NCBI RefSeq assembly: GCF_014230465.1
Contig: NZ_JAAXCY010000008.1
Span: forward strand, 62,001 to 126,000
Reading direction: 5' to 3'
Length of the DNA: 64,000 nucleotides
Source: Pseudomonas cremoris
Lineage (GTDB): Bacteria > Pseudomonadota > Gammaproteobacteria > Pseudomonadales > Pseudomonadaceae
Shown: positions 61,407 to 64,000 of the stretch, one piece after another
How positions within the stretch are numbered: position 1 is the first letter of the stretch
Layout of the letters: each line of letters opens with the position of its first letter
Notes under the pieces: model-generated
What the model saw: the letters and a program-made list of their open reading frames with translations, nothing else
The model's database searches: none
What the model was told of the DNA's origin: nothing
Made by a program: the position numbers and the translations under genes

Positions 61407-64000
61407 ATGACCGTTCAACTGACCACCGCCAACGAATTCATCGCCCGCCACATCGGCCCACGCCAAGAAGATGAGCAGCAGATGCTCGCCAGCCTGGGTT
61501 TCGATTCCCTGGAAGCCCTGAGCGCCAGCGTGATCCCGGAAAGCATCAAGGGCACCAGCGTGCTCGGCCTGGAAGACGGCCTGAGCGAAGCCGATGCCCT
61601 GGCCAAGATCAAGGCCATCGCCGGCAAGAACCAGCTGTTCAAGACCTACATCGGCCAGGGCTACTACAACTGCCACACGCCGTCGCCGATCCTGCGCAAC
61701 CTGCTGGAAAACCCGGCTTGGTACACCGCCTACACCCCGTACCAGCCAGAAATTTCCCAAGGCCGCCTGGAAGCGCTGCTGAACTTCCAGACCCTGATCA
61801 GCGACCTCACTGGCCTGCCGATCGCCAACGCTTCCCTGCTCGACGAAGCCACCGCCGCTGCCGAGGCCATGACCTTCTGCAAACGCCTGAGCAAGAACAA
61901 GGGCAGCAACGCCTTCTTCGCCTCGGTCCACAGCCACCCGCAAACCCTCGACGTGCTGCGCACCCGTGCCGAGCCGTTGGGCATTGACGTAGTCGTAGGC
62001 GATGAACGCGAGTTGACCGACGTCAGCCCGTTCTTCGGCGCCCTGCTGCAATACCCGGCCAGCAACGGTGATGTATTCGACTACCGCGCATTGACCGAAC
62101 GCTTCCACGCTGCCAACGCCCTGGTGGCCGTAGCCGCCGACCTGTTGGCCCTGACCCTGCTGACCCCACCGGGTGAGTTCGGCGCCGACGTCGCCATCGG
62201 CAGCGCACAACGCTTCGGCGTGCCGCTGGGCTTTGGTGGCCCGCACGCGGCGTACTTCTCCACCAAGGATGCGTTCAAGCGCGACATGCCGGGCCGTCTG
62301 GTGGGTGTGTCTGTCGACCGTTTCGGCAAGCCGGCCCTGCGCCTGGCCATGCAAACCCGCGAGCAACATATCCGTCGCGAAAAAGCCACGTCGAACATCT
62401 GCACCGCTCAGGTGCTGTTGGCCAACATCGCCAGCATGTACGCCGTGTACCACGGACCCAAAGGCCTGACCCAGATCGCCCAACGTGTGCACCAGCTCAC
62501 CGCGATCCTGGCCAACGGCCTGACGACTCTGGGCTTCAAGGTCGAGCAAGAAAACTTTTTCGACACCATCACCCTCAACACCGGCGCCAACACCGCCGCC
62601 CTGCACGACAAGGCCCGCGCCCAGCGCATCAACCTGCGTGTGGTAGACAGTGAGCGTGTTGGTGTGTCGGTGGACGAAACCACCACCCAGGCCGACATCG
62701 AAACCCTGTGGGCGATCTTCGCTGGCGACAAAGCCCTGCCGGGCTTCTCCGCCAAGGTAGACGCCACCCTGCCGGCCGCGCTGCTGCGCCAGTCGCCTGT
62801 GCTCAGCCACCCGGTGTTCAACCGTTATCACTCCGAAACCGAGCTGATGCGCTACCTGCGCAAGCTGGCCGACAAGGACCTGGCACTGGACCGCACCATG
62901 ATCCCGCTGGGCTCGTGCACCATGAAGCTCAACGCCGCCAGCGAAATGATCCCGGTGACTTGGGCCGAATTCGGCGCCCTGCACCCGTTCGCCCCGGCCG
63001 AGCAAAGCGCCGGTTACCTGGAGCTGACCTCCGACCTGGAAGCCATGCTGTGTGCGGCCACCGGCTACGACGCGATCTCCCTGCAACCGAACGCCGGGTC
63101 CCAAGGCGAGTACGCAGGCCTGTTGGCGATCCGTGCCTATCACCAGAGCCGTGGCGATGAACGTCGCGACATCTGCCTGATTCCTTCGTCGGCCCACGGT
63201 ACCAACCCGGCTACCGCCAACATGGCCGGCATGCGCGTGGTGGTCACCGCGTGCGATGCCCGTGGCAACGTCGACATCGAAGACCTGCGCGCCAAGGCCA
63301 TCGAGCACCGCGATCACCTCGCCGCGCTGATGATCACCTACCCGTCCACCCACGGCGTGTTCGAAGAAGGCATCCGCGAAATCTGCGGCATCATTCACGA
63401 CAACGGCGGCCAGGTGTACATCGACGGCGCCAACATGAACGCCATGGTCGGCCTGTGCGCACCAGGCAAGTTCGGCGGCGACGTGTCCCACCTGAACCTG
63501 CACAAGACCTTCTGCATCCCCCACGGCGGTGGCGGCCCGGGCGTTGGCCCGATTGGCGTCAAGTCGCACCTCACGCCGTTCCTGCCGGGCCACGCGGCCA
63601 TGGAACGCAAGGAAGGCGCGGTCTGCGCCGCACCGTTCGGCAGCGCGAGCATTTTGCCGATCACCTGGATGTACATCAGCATGATGGGCGGCGCAGGCCT
63701 CAAGCGCGCTTCGCAGTTGGCGATCCTGAATGCCAACTACATTTCCCGTCGCCTGGAAGAGCACTACCCCGTGCTCTACACCGGCAGCAACGGTCTGGTG
63801 GCCCACGAATGCATCCTGGATCTGCGCCCGCTGAAAGACAGCAGCGGAATCAGCGTGGATGACGTGGCCAAGCGCCTGATCGACTTTGGTTTCCATGCGC
63901 CGACTATGTCGTTCCCGGTAGCCGGCACCTTGATGATCGAGCCGACCGAAAGCGAATCCAAGGAAGAACTGGACCGCTTCTGCAACGCGATGATCGCGAT
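61407..64000 (+). CDS. gcvP2: Glycine dehydrogenase (decarboxylating), P protein, 5' part
   Basis: The frame is open from the ATG at 61407 (GAGGAG upstream) to the window end, 864 codons of an expected 945-960. The homodimeric PLP enzyme decarboxylates glycine and passes the aminomethyl group to GcvH. The two half-domains are visible: [21 protein letters not shown] and [10 protein letters not shown] in the first, [32 protein letters not shown] and [18 protein letters not shown] in the second, with the PLP lysine at residue 700. Remaining genes (glyA2, sdaA, gcvT2) would lie beyond the window. Confidence 0.96.
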   Translation, partial: MTVQLTTANEFIARHIGPRQEDEQQMLASLGFDSLEALSASVIPESIKGTSVLGLEDGLSEADALAKIKAIAGKNQLFKTYIGQGYYNCHTPSPILRNLLENPAWYTAYTPYQPEISQGRLEALLNFQTLISDLTGLPIANASLLDEATAAAEAMTFCKRLSKNKGSNAFFASVHSHPQTLDVLRTRAEPLGIDVVVGDERELTDVSPFFGALLQYPASNGDVFDYRALTERFHAANALVAVAADLLALTLLTPPGEFGADVAIGSAQRFGVPLGFGGPHAAYFSTKDAFKRDMPGRLVGVSVDRFGKPALRLAMQTREQHIRREKATSNICTAQVLLANIASMYAVYHGPKGLTQIAQRVHQLTAILANGLTTLGFKVEQENFFDTITLNTGANTAALHDKARAQRINLRVVDSERVGVSVDETTTQADIETLWAIFAGDKALPGFSAKVDATLPAALLRQSPVLSHPVFNRYHSETELMRYLRKLADKDLALDRTMIPLGSCTMKLNAASEMIPVTWAEFGALHPFAPAEQSAGYLELTSDLEAMLCAATGYDAISLQPNAGSQGEYAGLLAIRAYHQSRGDERRDICLIPSSAHGTNPATANMAGMRVVVTACDARGNVDIEDLRAKAIEHRDHLAALMITYPSTHGVFEEGIREICGIIHDNGGQVYIDGANMNAMVGLCAPGKFGGDVSHLNLHKTFCIPHGGGGPGVGPIGVKSHLTPFLPGHAAMERKEGAVCAAPFGSASILPITWMYISMMGGAGLKRASQLAILNANYISRRLEEHYPVLYTGSNGLVAHECILDLRPLKDSSGISVDDVAKRLIDFGFHAPTMSFPVAGTLMIEPTESESKEELDRFCNAMIA

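Noticed and set aside
61374..63896. Very long open frame on the minus strand (840 codons) opposite gcvP2
   Set aside because: gcvP2 is certain on the plus strand; high third-position GC removes stops from the opposite frame. No domain, no ribosome site.
1..64000. tRNA, rRNA, prophage, transposase, toxin-antitoxin or defence genes
   Set aside because: None recognised by motif or by composition change; all genes look like core Pseudomonas chromosome.

Overview
The window is about 64 kb of chromosome from a Pseudomonas of the P. fluorescens group. The evidence is the GC-rich codon use, the gene neighbourhoods shared with P. aeruginosa and P. putida (fadD1-fadD2-lipase-phaJ1, argP-argO-sodB-bifA, yciB-yciI-cpxR-cpxP-cpxS, gcsR-gcvH2-gcvP2), a DUF5064 gene, and a dense set of about 90-bp REP doublets (REPINs) in intergenic DNA. 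I see no prophage, insertion sequence, integron, CRISPR array, rRNA or tRNA. This is ordinary core chromosome; the less expected signals are regulatory.

Layout. 1-11.1 kb holds a methyltransferase fragment, yihY-def, csbD, the tandem acyl-CoA synthetases fadD1/fadD2 with a divergent lipase and the (R)-enoyl-CoA hydratase phaJ1, stress and DUF genes, and a class V PLP enzyme. 11.1-23.3 kb is the glucose block: zwf-pgl-eda with divergent hexR, then an AGE-family isomerase, gtsABCD, oprB and a hexose-6-phosphate mutarotase. Together they import glucose across both membranes and feed glucose-6-phosphate into the Entner-Doudoroff route; edd, glk and the usual gltR/gtrS pair are not in the window. 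23.5-32 kb has a coiled-coil membrane protein, an epimerase, argP with ACT-domain gene and argO, sodB, the c-di-GMP phosphodiesterase bifA and an imelysin lipoprotein. 32.3-40.2 kb has trkH, an AraC regulator, small ORFs, an MFS carrier, arfB, a pentapeptide protein and aroP with a long structured leader. 40.3-46.1 kb is rluB-scpB-scpA-yciO-rnm against yciB-yciI. 46.2-50.8 kb is the Cpx-type envelope-stress system plus a CoA-transferase. 50.9-58.9 kb is alkA and an arcD paralogue divergent from arcDABC and a DUF5064 gene. 59.1-64 kb is gcsR, gcvH2 and gcvP2, which runs off the end.

Most interesting signals: a 72-bp promoter module that occurs twice with identical spacing, upstream of gtsA and of the AGE isomerase; an aromatic-residue leader peptide with a hairpin over its stop codon upstream of aroP; a complete GcsR/IHF/sigma-54 promoter for gcvH2P2; a CpxR-type direct repeat before the cpxP-like gene; Crc/Hfq-type A-rich motifs on five carbon-uptake or carbon-use genes; and 14 REPINs. 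I found no convincing undescribed multi-gene system. Comparisons with named P. aeruginosa or P. putida genes are from memory of those families, not from searches.
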